Of a DNA stretch of 64,000 nt, positions 43,645 to 52,931 are shown one piece after another (position 1 is the stretch's first letter; the number at the start of each line of letters is the position of its first letter). A model generated the notes under the pieces. That model did not search any database, was not told the DNA's origin, and saw nothing but the letters and a program-made list of their open reading frames with translations. The position numbers were made by a program, and so were the translations under genes. The stretch comes from Bacteroidota bacterium. Its GTDB lineage: Bacteria > Bacteroidota > Bacteroidia > Chitinophagales > Chitinophagaceae. The DNA lies in NCBI GenBank assembly GCA_023387985.1, contig JAEWHC010000008.1, positions 62,001-126,000 of the forward strand, written 5' to 3'.

Positions 43645-46314
43645 ATGAATGATTTAAACAGTAAAACCCTGAGGATTTGCTTTTCATTGGGTGTTTTCTT
43701 CAGCACCATATTGACGGGCATGGTTCATGCTCAAAAACCCGTTGATCTTCCCAAATACCCCGACAGTCTTTTTTCGAACTATTATCATCAGCGGGCCTCG
43801 CTTTTCCGCTCCTTACCGGCTCAACCCCGGGCAACTATTTTTTTAGGCAACAGCATTACCGACGGTGGGGAGTGGAGCGAACAATACCAGGCCCTCAGCA
43901 TACTCAACCGCGGCATCAGTGGTGATATTTCAGCCGGGATTCTCAACCGCATGGATGAGATTGTTCGGCATAAACCCGAGAAGCTTTTCCTGATGATCGG
44001 TATAAATGACCTTTCAAGAAATATTGCACCGGACAGTGTGCTGAAAAACATGCTGCAGATCGTAACCATACTCCGGAGTCATTCCCCATCTTCACGCATG
44101 TATGTGCAAAGCATTCTGCCGGTAAATGACGGTTTCCGCAAGTTCAATTATTATTCCGGGCAACCAGAGTCCATCAACCGCCTGAACAAAAACCTGCAGG
44201 ACAGCGCCGGCAAATACCGCTATATGTTTTTGGATGTGGGCAAAGCGCTCAGCGATGAAAATGGTAAGCTCTCCGCGGCCTTTACCAATGATGGATTGCA
44301 TCTCAATGGCAATGGATATACTGCCTGGAAACAAGTGGTGTACCCGCATGTTAGGGATGTGTTGGCGAAGCCGGCGATTATTCCCGAACCACAACAACTA
44401 GACTGGAAAGAAGGCAGCTTTTCACTGGCGGCGGCGGGTGGTTACAGCCTGAGCCACGACAGTTTGCGCAGCGAAGCCAGGTGGCTTGAGCAATTTGGCA
44501 GGGAGCTCGGGGTAGAACTCCGGGAAAACCGCAACGGCAGGATCCTGTTGCAAATCGCCCCGGTAAACGCAAAGGTGCATACGGATGAAGCCTATAGAAT
44601 TTCCGCCAACGCGAACAATATTCTGCTGCGTGCGCCAAACAAAAAAGCCATGTTTTACGCGTTGCAAACTTTGCGGCAATTGATGCGCGATGGCAGTTAT
44701 GTACCTGCAGTGGAAATAACCGACTGGCCCGCATTTTCCTGGCGTGGATTCATGAACGACGTGGGCCGAAACTGGCAACCGATGGAAATGCTGAAAGAGC
44801 AGATTGATGTGCTGAGCCGGTACAAATACAATATTTTCCATTTTCATCCAACAGAGGATATCGCCTGGCGCATGGAAATTGACAGTTTCCCGCAACTGAC
44901 AAAAGCTGAAACCATGCTGCGAAACAAAGGCATGTATTATTCTAAGGCGCAGGTACAGGAATTGATCGATTATTGTAACGAACGACATATCCTCTTTCTT
45001 CCGGAAATTGATATGCCGGGTCATAGCGCGGCTTTTGTAAGGGCTACCGGTTACGATATGCAGTCCGACAGCGGGCTGATTATTGTAAAAGCCATATTGC
45101 GCAAATTCTTTGAACAATTTGACCTGCCCATGATCCATATTGGCGCCGATGAAGTGAAGATCACCAATCAAAATTTCCTGCCTGAAGTAAGCGCCCTGCT
45201 GGAGGAAATGGGAAAGACCATTGTAGGATGGGAACCCGGCGGGAATTTCACCGATGGTACCATCCGGCAATTCTGGATGGATGACCTTAGTCACTATGGC
45301 GATAAAGGGCCGGTATTTGACTGGATAGACAGCCGCCATTTGTATGTCAACCATATGGATGTGCTGGAAGCACCGGTGAGTTTGTTTTACCGGAAAATCG
45401 CCAACACGGCCCGGGGTGACAGCCATCGCCTTGGCGGCACCCTTTGCGTATGGCATGACCGCAATGTGGCTGTTCCGGCAGACATCACCCGCATGAACCC
45501 GGTTTATTCCGGCATGGTGGCTTTTGGTGAACGTGTCTGGCGTGGTGGCGGCGTAGATGGCTGGAAGGGCAATATTGACGTTTCACTGAACGACAGCCTG
45601 AATTACGGCGCTTTTGAAAGCCGGATGCTCGAGCACAAGACCCTATATTTCAAAGGCAGGGATTTTCCGTATAACCGTCAGGCATTTATGCAATGGAAAC
45701 TGGCCGGGCCATTCGGCAACAACGGAAGGGTTGCAACCGCATTTGCTCCCGAACAACCCGGTTTTATCTGGGATCCTGCTCCTGCAGCTCCTCAGCCGGC
45801 AAGGCAGCGCCGCGGACAACGGGTGGCTACGCCTGCCCCGCAGCAGCAATTCCTAACCGTTAATGGCGGTACGGTAATTCTTCGCCATTGGTGGGATCCA
45901 CTCATTAAAGGCGCCATCCCCGGTGCAAAGGATAGCACCACCTGGTATGCCCGTGGCCGTATATGGAGCCATGAAGATAAACTGCAACCCGTATGGATCG
46001 GGTTTTATGATTTCAGCCGTTCGCAGGCAGGCGATACCCCGCCGGCGGGCGCATGGGACCACAAAGGCAGCCAGGTTTGGGTAAACGGCAACCTTGTTCC
46101 GCCACCGCAATGGCAACGTGCCGGCCAGAAGGGCGGTCTCGAAATTCCGCTGACCGATGAAGGTTATGCTTACCGAAATCCTACGATGGTGCCGGTAAAG
46201 CAGGGTTGGAATGAAGTGCTGATTAAATTGCCTGTAGCCTCTTTTAAAGGGCCAAACTGGCATAACCCGGTGAAGTGGATGTTTACGTTCCTGCCGGTAC
46301 CGGAAAATGATTAA
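43645..46314 (+). CDS. SGNH hydrolase fused to GH20 beta-N-acetylhexosaminidase
   Basis: An 889-residue exported protein (signal to VHAQ). Residues 50-250 form an SGNH/GDSL esterase with Ser70 in GNSITDGG, the block III motif IGIND, and Asp216/His219 in NDGLHLNG. Residues about 255-640 are a GH20 module: a substrate-fold N-domain (IIPEPQQLDWKEGSF), WRGFMNDVGRNW, LPEIDMPGHSAAF, and the catalytic Asp502-Glu503 in IGADEVK. A C-terminal beta-domain follows a Pro/Arg linker (PAAPQPARQRRGQR). It could deacylate and cleave the same aminosugar glycan, such as peptidoglycan or chitin-like material. The ATG at 43645 directly follows a GTG. Confidence 0.92.
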   Translation: MNDLNSKTLRICFSLGVFFSTILTGMVHAQKPVDLPKYPDSLFSNYYHQRASLFRSLPAQPRATIFLGNSITDGGEWSEQYQALSILNRGISGDISAGILNRMDEIVRHKPEKLFLMIGINDLSRNIAPDSVLKNMLQIVTILRSHSPSSRMYVQSILPVNDGFRKFNYYSGQPESINRLNKNLQDSAGKYRYMFLDVGKALSDENGKLSAAFTNDGLHLNGNGYTAWKQVVYPHVRDVLAKPAIIPEPQQLDWKEGSFSLAAAGGYSLSHDSLRSEARWLEQFGRELGVELRENRNGRILLQIAPVNAKVHTDEAYRISANANNILLRAPNKKAMFYALQTLRQLMRDGSYVPAVEITDWPAFSWRGFMNDVGRNWQPMEMLKEQIDVLSRYKYNIFHFHPTEDIAWRMEIDSFPQLTKAETMLRNKGMYYSKAQVQELIDYCNERHILFLPEIDMPGHSAAFVRATGYDMQSDSGLIIVKAILRKFFEQFDLPMIHIGADEVKITNQNFLPEVSALLEEMGKTIVGWEPGGNFTDGTIRQFWMDDLSHYGDKGPVFDWIDSRHLYVNHMDVLEAPVSLFYRKIANTARGDSHRLGGTLCVWHDRNVAVPADITRMNPVYSGMVAFGERVWRGGGVDGWKGNIDVSLNDSLNYGAFESRMLEHKTLYFKGRDFPYNRQAFMQWKLAGPFGNNGRVATAFAPEQPGFIWDPAPAAPQPARQRRGQRVATPAPQQQFLTVNGGTVILRHWWDPLIKGAIPGAKDSTTWYARGRIWSHEDKLQPVWIGFYDFSRSQAGDTPPAGAWDHKGSQVWVNGNLVPPPQWQRAGQKGGLEIPLTDEGYAYRNPTMVPVKQGWNEVLIKLPVASFKGPNWHNPVKWMFTFLPVPEND

Positions 46315-46514
46315 CTGAATTTTTCTTCCGGGATGAGTCTCTCCATAGGTTTGATACCAGCGCACAGAGTCCTCCTGTATGCCGTCGAATCCCCGTCCTG
46401 CCAGCAACGCCTGGCCCGGCTGTTTCACGACCGCCTCGGAAGGAGAAAGAAAGCCCCTGCGCCTACCGGAGGGGGAAGAATCCCTCGCTGGTGCCGCTTT
46501 TTCAATTTTTGACT

Positions 46515-46544
46515 TTTGAATTTTGTCTTTAAGCGTCATCTTTG
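46515..46544 (+). promoter_or_regulatory. pheS promoter, near-leaderless
   Basis: TTTG (46515-46518), 18 bases, then CATCTTTG (46537-46544), one base from TAnnTTTG. The pheS ATG follows after 7 bases, so the transcript would have almost no leader. Confidence 0.5.
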
Positions 46545-46551
46545 CCCATTC

Positions 46552-47580
46552 ATGGAAGAAATACTTAAACAAATTGGCCAATATCGTGACGAGATTGCCT
46601 CGGCACAAGTCGCTTCAAAAGATGAACTGGAAGCTTTCCGCATCAAATACCTGGGCATAAAAGGCATTATTAAAAGCCTGATGGGCGAAATGAAAAACGT
46701 GCCGAATGATCAAAAACGCGAGTTTGGACAGGTGATGAACAGCCTGAAACAAGCGGCGGAGGAACAATATGCCGTGTTGGGATCCGGGCTTGCAGCGGGC
46801 AGCGGACCGGACAGCGCGTTGGACACGAGCCTGCCCGGAGATAAATTTCCCATTGGCAGCCACCATCCCATCAGCCTGGTACGCAATCAGATCGTCAATA
46901 TTTTCAGCCGCCTTGGTTTTGCCGTAGCCTATGGCCCGGATGTGGAAGACGACTGGCACAATTTCGGCGCCCTCAATCTTCCCGAAAATCATCCGGCCCG
47001 TGATATGCAGGACACCTTTTATGTCAGCACCAATCCGGCCTGGCTTCTCCGCACGCATACCAGCAATGTGCAGATCCGCGAAATGGATAAAGGCGAACTG
47101 CCCATCCGCATGATCATGCCGGGAAGAGTTTACCGAAATGAAACCATTAGTGCAAGAGCACACTGTTTCTTTCACCAGGTGGAGGGCTTATACGTGGCGG
47201 AAAATGTGAGTTTCGCCGATCTCAAACAAACGCTTTACTTTTTTGTAAAAGAGATGTTTGGCCAGGAGGTAAAGATCCGTTTTCGCCCCTCCTATTTTCC
47301 ATTTACCGAACCGAGTGCCGAAATGGACATCAGTTGCCTGATTTGCGGCGGTAGTGGCTGCAATGTCTGCAAGCACACCGGGTGGGTAGAAATCCTGGGC
47401 TGCGGCATGGTGCATCCGAATGTGCTGAGCAATTGCAATATTGACCCGAATAAGTACACCGGTTTCGCCTTTGGTATGGGCATTGAGCGCATTGCCATGC
47501 TGAAATACCAGGTAAAAGATCTGCGGTTATTCAGTGAGAATGACCTGCGGTTTCTGCAGCAATTCAGGGGCGTTGTCTGA
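46552..47580 (+). CDS. pheS: phenylalanyl-tRNA synthetase alpha subunit
   Basis: A 342-residue protein: N-terminal coiled coil (EEILKQIGQYRDEI, KYLGIKGIIKSLMGEMKNV), class II motif 2 (GRVYRNETISARAHCFFHQVEGLYV) and motif 3 (GFAFGMGIERIAML). A four-cysteine knuckle, CLICGGSGCNVCKHTGW, is typical of the Bacteroidota form. It charges tRNA-Phe with PheT, which is not in the window. ATG at 46552 rather than an upstream TG-rich frame start, since MEEILKQIG matches the family N-terminus. Confidence 0.97.
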   Translation: MEEILKQIGQYRDEIASAQVASKDELEAFRIKYLGIKGIIKSLMGEMKNVPNDQKREFGQVMNSLKQAAEEQYAVLGSGLAAGSGPDSALDTSLPGDKFPIGSHHPISLVRNQIVNIFSRLGFAVAYGPDVEDDWHNFGALNLPENHPARDMQDTFYVSTNPAWLLRTHTSNVQIREMDKGELPIRMIMPGRVYRNETISARAHCFFHQVEGLYVAENVSFADLKQTLYFFVKEMFGQEVKIRFRPSYFPFTEPSAEMDISCLICGGSGCNVCKHTGWVEILGCGMVHPNVLSNCNIDPNKYTGFAFGMGIERIAMLKYQVKDLRLFSENDLRFLQQFRGVV

Positions 47581-47613
47581 AGAAAACCACTGCGGGGAGA
47601 ATGGCTAGAAGGC

Positions 47614-48729
47614 TCACCCGGAAGCTTCGCCAGGTGCTGTTTGCGCCGCCTGCAACACCGCCCTGGCATTTCGCTTTTCATCCACTTTTTCAAGTTTAAG
47701 AAAACTTACTTTTTCCATGAAATCCTCCGGACGGTGGCGGTCCATGGCTTTATCATACCATTTATCGTAATAGCGAAGCAGGATGGCAAACGCGTTTTCA
47801 AGATCATGGTCCATCAGGTAGTCTACAACCTTTTTGGCCTCAAGCCCGCCCAGCCTTTTCTGAATGCGGATGGTGGCATTCACCAATTTCTCGAGATCAC
47901 CTCTGCCATAATCTTTAATGAGGTATTGCAACCGCTCTTCAAAGGGAATGTCCAGAACAAGGAGTGGCGCCTGCCGGAGCTGTTTGTAAAAATCAAACGG
48001 CATATTGATATCCCCTATACGTTGACTCTCATCTTCAACCCAGATAAAGTTTTTGCCGCTTTCCTGCATTTGCTGCCGCAATGCATGCAACCTGAGGGCC
48101 AGGTTATTTTCAAACATTTCCTGCCCGGGTTGCTGCGGCATGTTGATGTTGCCGAAAGCAGAACCTTTATGACTCGCCATCGCCTCAAGGTCGAGAACAG
48201 GCTCGCCTTTTTTGATCAACTGTCCGAGCACAGCGGATTTGCCACTTCCGGTATGCCCGCCAAGCACTTTAAACGGCCACGGCCCTTCCAGGGTTTTTAT
48301 GCACCATTTCCGGAAAGATTTATATCCCCCTACAATCGTAAACGCATTAAAACCATACAAATCCAGCAGCCAGGCAACCGCCGAACTCCGCAGTCCTCCA
48401 CGCCAGCAATGCACCACCACAGGAGGCCTGCCCGCCAGCCCGGGATTTTTCTCCAGGAATTCCTGCTGCCATTTTTCAACCTGCTCAACCGTCGGCCGCA
48501 TTTTGCTGCCCCAGAAATCCAGGCCCAGCTTAATGGCCTGCTCACGGCTTTGCTGCTTATAGGTAATGCCCACAATCTTGCGTTCGTCATTGGTGAAAAG
48601 CGGAAGAGACAGCGCGCCGGCAACATGGGCCGCCTCATATTCCCCCGGGCTGCGTACATCAATGAGCAAACCGTTCCTGTAATCAGAAAAATATTGCGCT
48701 ATGGTAATGGGCTTCACCAAGGAAATCAA
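47614..48729 (-). CDS. mnmH: tRNA 2-selenouridine/2-geranylthiouridine synthase
   Basis: A 371-residue protein with an N-terminal rhodanese domain whose catalytic Cys108 lies in VVHCWRGGLRSS and a P-loop (GHTGSGKS, 158-165) starting the second domain. MnmH replaces sulfur by selenium in 2-thiouridine at the wobble position of certain tRNAs, via a geranylated intermediate. It overlaps the end of the comB gene by 4 bp (ATGA). No selenophosphate synthase is in the window, so selenium use cannot be judged here. Confidence 0.93.
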   Translation of the reverse strand: MISLVKPITIAQYFSDYRNGLLIDVRSPGEYEAAHVAGALSLPLFTNDERKIVGITYKQQSREQAIKLGLDFWGSKMRPTVEQVEKWQQEFLEKNPGLAGRPPVVVHCWRGGLRSSAVAWLLDLYGFNAFTIVGGYKSFRKWCIKTLEGPWPFKVLGGHTGSGKSAVLGQLIKKGEPVLDLEAMASHKGSAFGNINMPQQPGQEMFENNLALRLHALRQQMQESGKNFIWVEDESQRIGDINMPFDFYKQLRQAPLLVLDIPFEERLQYLIKDYGRGDLEKLVNATIRIQKRLGGLEAKKVVDYLMDHDLENAFAILLRYYDKWYDKAMDRHRPEDFMEKVSFLKLEKVDEKRNARAVLQAAQTAPGEASG

Positions 48730-49451
48730 TTAATAATGAGCGCGCCATCACGGTAAACCGGCAATACATTGGCTTGGTTGGGTGTTATGCACCAATGGAT
48801 ATCTTTTTCCAGCCCATAGGAGGCGAGACGATGAAAATGCGTGGTTTGCCTGGTGTAATTCCAGAAATCGTTTTTCACACAGGCGTAAAGTTCTGCGGCC
48901 ATCAGGCTTGAATCGCAGTGAATGGAGAAGTGATCGCGTACTTTTTCAATGACCGCTCCCGCAAATAAACTGTCTTCACTGTTTACACGGTCTTTCCACC
49001 CCGCACAGGCCAGGATCACATTTTTCTTTTCGGAAACGATATGCGCACAAACCGCATCAAGATTGGCAAATGCCCCGGTAACGATCTCCGATGCTTTTAA
49101 CTGCAGCGCCATATGCAATAGCTTGGTTCCGTTGGTGGTGGTCAGGATGAGCGTCTTTCCTTCAATGAATTCCCGTGGGTATTCCAGTGGCGAATTTCCA
49201 TGATCGAGGCCCGGAACAATTCTGCCATCACGTTCACCGGCCGTTATTCCACCCAGCTTGCTGCCCATGGCAATGGTAGCTTCCACGGAATCCATAGGCA
49301 CCACTTCTTTTGCACCATTATACAATGCAGCCGCAATGGTACTCGTCGCCCGGAACACATCTATGACCACCACAATGGCATCTTCCAGGTTGTATAAATT
49401 CAGCAATAAAGGCGAAAAGCAGGTATAAAGCTTCGGTTTATCATTTTGCAT
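48726..49451 (-). CDS. comB: 2-phosphosulfolactate phosphatase family protein
   Basis: A 241-residue protein with VVIDVFRATSTIAAAL, ITAGERDGRIVPGLDHGNSPLE and LILTTTNGTKLLHM, the ComB hallmarks. ComB removes phosphate from 2-phosphosulfolactate in coenzyme M synthesis; in Bacteroidota it is common but its pathway, possibly sulfonate metabolism, is unclear. TACCTTTG at 49456-49463 (minus strand) is an exact -7 element and ends only 4 bases before the ATG, so the mRNA may be leaderless. It is coupled to mnmH by the ATGA overlap. Confidence 0.9.
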   Translation of the reverse strand: MQNDKPKLYTCFSPLLLNLYNLEDAIVVVIDVFRATSTIAAALYNGAKEVVPMDSVEATIAMGSKLGGITAGERDGRIVPGLDHGNSPLEYPREFIEGKTLILTTTNGTKLLHMALQLKASEIVTGAFANLDAVCAHIVSEKKNVILACAGWKDRVNSEDSLFAGAVIEKVRDHFSIHCDSSLMAAELYACVKNDFWNYTRQTTHFHRLASYGLEKDIHWCITPNQANVLPVYRDGALIIN

Positions 49452-49455
49452 CCGG

Positions 49456-49463
49456 CAAAGGTA
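49456..49463 (-). promoter_or_regulatory. -7 element of comB-mnmH
   Basis: TACCTTTG on the minus strand matches TAnnTTTG exactly and lies 4 bases before the comB ATG. No -33 TTTG is seen at the expected distance. Confidence 0.45.
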
Positions 49464-49572
49464 AAGACCCGGCAGAATAAAGGGAGTCTTGTAAAAATTC
49501 TAAGGGACACCAGTTCTGTTTTTCATGAAAAATCCATGCCTTCATTTGCTAAACAACCAAAAAAGTAAATAA

Positions 49573-49606
49573 AATAGCCCTTCTTGACACATCAAGAAGG
49601 GCTATT
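49573..49606 (-). terminator. rho-independent terminator downstream of ssb genes
   Basis: A perfect 15-bp stem (49573-49587 with 49592-49606) with a CACA loop. On the minus strand it is followed by TTTTATTTACTTTTTTGG. It separates the ssb pair from comB. Confidence 0.85.
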
Positions 49607-49624
49607 GGGTGTGGGTAAGTCGTG

Positions 49625-49963
49625 TCAGTTGACTGGTGCTTTTTTAGTAAGCAGCAACAGTTCATTCGCCACCACTTCTGTGATGTATTTCTTTTGACCG
49701 TCTTTATCGGTGTAGCTGCGACTCACCAGCTTGCCTTCAATGGCCACTTCACTTCCTTTGGAAAGGAGTTTTTCGGCAATCTCAGCCGTTTTGCCCCAGG
49801 CTACTATATTGTGCCAGTTTGTTTCCGTTACTTTTTCGCCTTTGCCATTGGTGTAATATTCATTTGTGGCGAGGCTGATGCGGGCCATTTTTCTGCCGCC
49901 TTCAATGGTTCTGATTTCGGGATCGAATCCAAGGTTTCCGATGAGTTGTACTTTGTTTTTCAT
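49625..49963 (-). CDS. ssb: single-stranded DNA-binding protein, short paralogue 2
   Basis: A 112-residue OB-fold protein: NKVQLIGNLGFDPEIRT, RISLATNEYYTNGKGEKVTETNWHNIVAWGK and GSEVAIEGKLVSRSYTDKDGQKKYITEVVANEL. It stops at LLLTKKAPVN, directly after the OB fold, so the usual disordered linker and acidic tip (DDDIPF-type) that recruits repair and replication proteins is absent. It is 54 bp downstream of the paralogue at 50018-50359 and followed by a strong terminator. A specialised rather than the replicative SSB is likely. Confidence 0.93.
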   Translation of the reverse strand: MKNKVQLIGNLGFDPEIRTIEGGRKMARISLATNEYYTNGKGEKVTETNWHNIVAWGKTAEIAEKLLSKGSEVAIEGKLVSRSYTDKDGQKKYITEVVANELLLLTKKAPVN

Positions 49964-50017
49964 GTTTTTCGTTTTTATGGTTTATTCATTTCATTTTTCA
50001 GGTTAGGTGGGTTGAAC

Positions 50018-50359
50018 TTAGCCGGCTTTGCGGGTAAGCAGCAGGAAATCGTGGGCCACTACTTCTGTGATGTACCTTTTTCTGCCATCGGTATCGGTAT
50101 AGGAGCGGGTAGCCAGTTTACCGTTTACCATTACCTCTGATCCTTTGAGCAGCAGCTCTTCGGCAAGCTCCGCCGTTTTGCCCCAGGCAACCACGTAATG
50201 CCATTGAGTATCCGCTACTTTTTCTCCTTGCTTATTGGTGTAAAATTCGTTTGTAGCCAGGCGCATCTTCACGAGTTTGGCGCCGCTTTCCATGGTCTTG
50301 ATTTCAGGGTCTGTGCCCAGGTTGCCGATCAGGGTTACTTGATTCTTCATTGCTTTCAT
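50018..50359 (-). CDS. ssb: single-stranded DNA-binding protein, short paralogue 1
   Basis: A 113-residue OB-fold protein nearly collinear with the next gene: NQVTLIGNLGTDPEIKT, RLATNEFYTNKQGEKVADTQWHYVVAWGK, YITEVVAHDFLLLTRKAG. It too ends at the OB fold with no acidic tail. Two in-frame ATGs (50359 and 50350) are possible. The two genes form a tandem duplication in one transcript. Confidence 0.93.
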   Translation of the reverse strand: MKAMKNQVTLIGNLGTDPEIKTMESGAKLVKMRLATNEFYTNKQGEKVADTQWHYVVAWGKTAELAEELLLKGSEVMVNGKLATRSYTDTDGRKRYITEVVAHDFLLLTRKAG

Positions 50360-50839
50360 GATTTTAAATTTTTACGGTTTTTAAATCGGCCGCTGTGTGT
50401 TTGTGTATTTTTTGACAACGGTTGTGTTTGTTGAGGCAAAGATGAATGGCCGGAAACAGGGAGCCGGATATTAACCGGATACTTCCGTAAGTAAGCGTGT
50501 ATAAACGGGTAAAAGCGGCTGTCATTGCTGAGAAGCGCTAGTCCTGCAAGGTTTACAACCAGTATAGCCTGGTAACGAAAAATATCCGGACTGTGTCAAA
50601 ACTTTTTCTGTACCCGGGTTTTACATTCCATCATGGGCATCAAGAGCAAAGGATTCTGACGATCCGGCACATCAAACGACATGTTGGAAATGGAAGAATC
50701 GTAATTTTACTGATGTCGGGGCAACGAACTGCCTGCTGACCGTGTCTTTTTGTCAATTGAATTATAAAAACTTAGCATCCGGGCTTTCGTGAGTAATTTA
50801 TCCAATAGCAGTGCTTATTTTCGGAAGTCCTTTTCGCTT
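50360..50839. other. 480-bp divergent intergenic region
   Basis: Between ssb and the type B T9SS protein gene. CATCTTTG on the minus strand (50437-50444), one base from the -7 consensus, could serve ssb. Otherwise no gene, hairpin or repeat is recognisable. Confidence 0.45.
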
Positions 50840-52879
50840 ATGAGAAAACTGGTCATTATACTGGCAGCAATTTTCTGCCTGGGTATGCCAATTGAATTGT
50901 CGGCCCAGTGGTTTCCCTCCACACCTTGCTCCGATGCAGGCCAAAACCCCAATACGGCATTTCCGGTTTGTGGAACCGGGGTCTTCGTTCAGGCATCAGT
51001 AAAACTTTGCGGCGGTAAAATTGTTGACAATCCAAAATGCCAGAAAGGTTTTCTGCAAGACATCAACCCCTATTGGTACAAGTTCACCTGCTTCGAAACG
51101 GGCACGCTTGGCTTCATGATCACTCCCAACAGCGCAAGCAGCGATTATGACTGGCAACTTTACGACATCACCGGTCGCGATCCCATGGATGTTTACACCA
51201 ATCCCAACTGGGTGGTTGCCGCCAACTGGTGCCAGTATCCCGGTGAAACCGGCACGACAAGCTCCGCTGCCAACCTGATTGAGTGCGAAGGGCCAACCGT
51301 TAAGTACAGCAAAATGCCGGTGGTACAGAAAGGCCATGAATACATTTTGCTGGTGAGCCACTTCACCAATACGCAGGCCGGGTACAAACTGGATTTTAAG
51401 GGCGGAACCGCCGTAATTACCGATACCACCAAAACACGGTTTAAAAGCATTCGTGCAGCGTGTGACGGCAAAACATTTTTTGTAAAGTTCAGCAAGAAGG
51501 TAAAATGCAGCAGCCTGGCAGCCGACGGCAGCGATTTTGCCATTCTCGGATCACCGGTAAAATTTATTTCTGCCGAAGGTTATGGTTGTAATAGCGGTTT
51601 TGATTTTGACTCCATTAAACTCGTCACCTCAGCACCCCTTCCGTCCGGAGATCATACCATTGTTTCCCAGTTTGGCACCGACGGCAATTCACTGCTCGAT
51701 TACTGCGATGAAACCATGGCACCCGGTCAGCAGATTAATGTTCACGTAATTGTTCCCACCGTAAGCACCATGCTTTCCGTTGACCCGGTTGGCTGCAGAC
51801 CCGATGTGATTGAGATCAATTTCGACATTCCCATCAAATGCAGCAGCCTTGCCGCAGATGGCAGCGATTTCCGCATCAGCGGACCCGAAGCCAACAGCAT
51901 TGTGGGCATTGATAAATCAAATTGCAGCAATGACCTTTCACCGGCGCTCCGGCTGAAACTGGCAAAACCCATCGAAGTTGGCGGCACCTATACCATACAC
52001 CTGCAAACGGGAACAGATGGCAACACCATTGTGAACGAATGTGCTGAGGAATCGGTGATTGGCGAGGCGCTTGATTTTGTTTGTTACGATACGGTTTCTG
52101 TGGCCATGAATACCACCGTGATCAAAGGCTGTGATAAGGATACCCTGTTTATTGATCTGCCTGGTCACAATGTAAATAATCAATATGCCTGGACTTTTGA
52201 TGGTGTTCCGTACCAGAATCTGTCCACTTCATTTTTTCGCACCTACCCGGATAACGGCGATTACAATTTCAAACTTGTCGCCACCAATGGCGTTTGTACC
52301 GATTCGGCATCCGCCGGGTTTAGCGTGGCGCGTATTCCCATTCACGCGGCATTTGATTTCAGCGTTTTTGCCTGCCCGGGTGACTCGGTGTGGTTTAAAG
52401 ACATCAGCACGGGAAATCCCATCGCCTGGGAATGGAATTTTGGAAACGGCAGTGGCAGCAACGATCAAAACCCGCCTTCGCAAACGTATTTGTCCAACTC
52501 CTTGCCCAACAGCATTCAGCAAATTCCGGTGGTTTTGCGGGTAATGAATGCATCTGGCTGCATCAGCGATACCACTGCCATGGTGCAGATCCCCAATACC
52601 TGCTACATTGCTGTACCTACGGGCTTCACGCCCAATGGCGATGGCCTGAATGATTATCTCTATCCCCTGAATGCCTGGAAAGCAAAACAACTGAAATTCA
52701 GGGTTTTTGACCGCTATGGGCAAATCGTATGGGAAACAAGCGACTGGCAGCGCAAATGGGACGGCCGGCTCAACGGTATGCTTCTGCCCACAGGAGCCTA
52801 TGTATGGATGCTTGAATACACCGACATCAGCAACGGCCAGAAAGTGAATTTGAAGGGAACGACTACCTTGATCAGGTAA
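50840..52879 (+). CDS. large secreted protein with type B T9SS sorting domain
   Basis: A 679-residue protein with a signal peptide (MRKLVIILAAIFCLGMPIELSAQ). Two related domains (around 210-310 and 320-420) share KCSSLAADGSDF(A/R)I and (Q)FGTDGN/TGTDGN motifs, resembling bacterial Ig-like modules. A PKD-like domain (FKDISTGNPIAWEWNFGNGSGS) precedes the gliding-motility-associated C-terminal domain (PTGFTPNGDGLNDYLYPLN, FRVFDRYGQIVWETSD, WDGRLNGMLLPTGAYVWMLEY), the type B signal for the type IX system. It is exported to the surface and may be adhesive. The first ATG with a signal is at 50840; a GTG at 50789 lies upstream. Confidence 0.9.
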   Translation: MRKLVIILAAIFCLGMPIELSAQWFPSTPCSDAGQNPNTAFPVCGTGVFVQASVKLCGGKIVDNPKCQKGFLQDINPYWYKFTCFETGTLGFMITPNSASSDYDWQLYDITGRDPMDVYTNPNWVVAANWCQYPGETGTTSSAANLIECEGPTVKYSKMPVVQKGHEYILLVSHFTNTQAGYKLDFKGGTAVITDTTKTRFKSIRAACDGKTFFVKFSKKVKCSSLAADGSDFAILGSPVKFISAEGYGCNSGFDFDSIKLVTSAPLPSGDHTIVSQFGTDGNSLLDYCDETMAPGQQINVHVIVPTVSTMLSVDPVGCRPDVIEINFDIPIKCSSLAADGSDFRISGPEANSIVGIDKSNCSNDLSPALRLKLAKPIEVGGTYTIHLQTGTDGNTIVNECAEESVIGEALDFVCYDTVSVAMNTTVIKGCDKDTLFIDLPGHNVNNQYAWTFDGVPYQNLSTSFFRTYPDNGDYNFKLVATNGVCTDSASAGFSVARIPIHAAFDFSVFACPGDSVWFKDISTGNPIAWEWNFGNGSGSNDQNPPSQTYLSNSLPNSIQQIPVVLRVMNASGCISDTTAMVQIPNTCYIAVPTGFTPNGDGLNDYLYPLNAWKAKQLKFRVFDRYGQIVWETSDWQRKWDGRLNGMLLPTGAYVWMLEYTDISNGQKVNLKGTTTLIR

Positions 52880-52931
52880 TCAGTTTCACCCGCAATAGCC
52901 CCGGCTGATGCCAATCGCCCGGGTACGGCAA

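Noticed and set aside
44422..45456. 344-residue frame opposite the GH20 module
   Set aside because: Shadow of the GH20 coding sequence, whose catalytic motifs are intact on the other strand.
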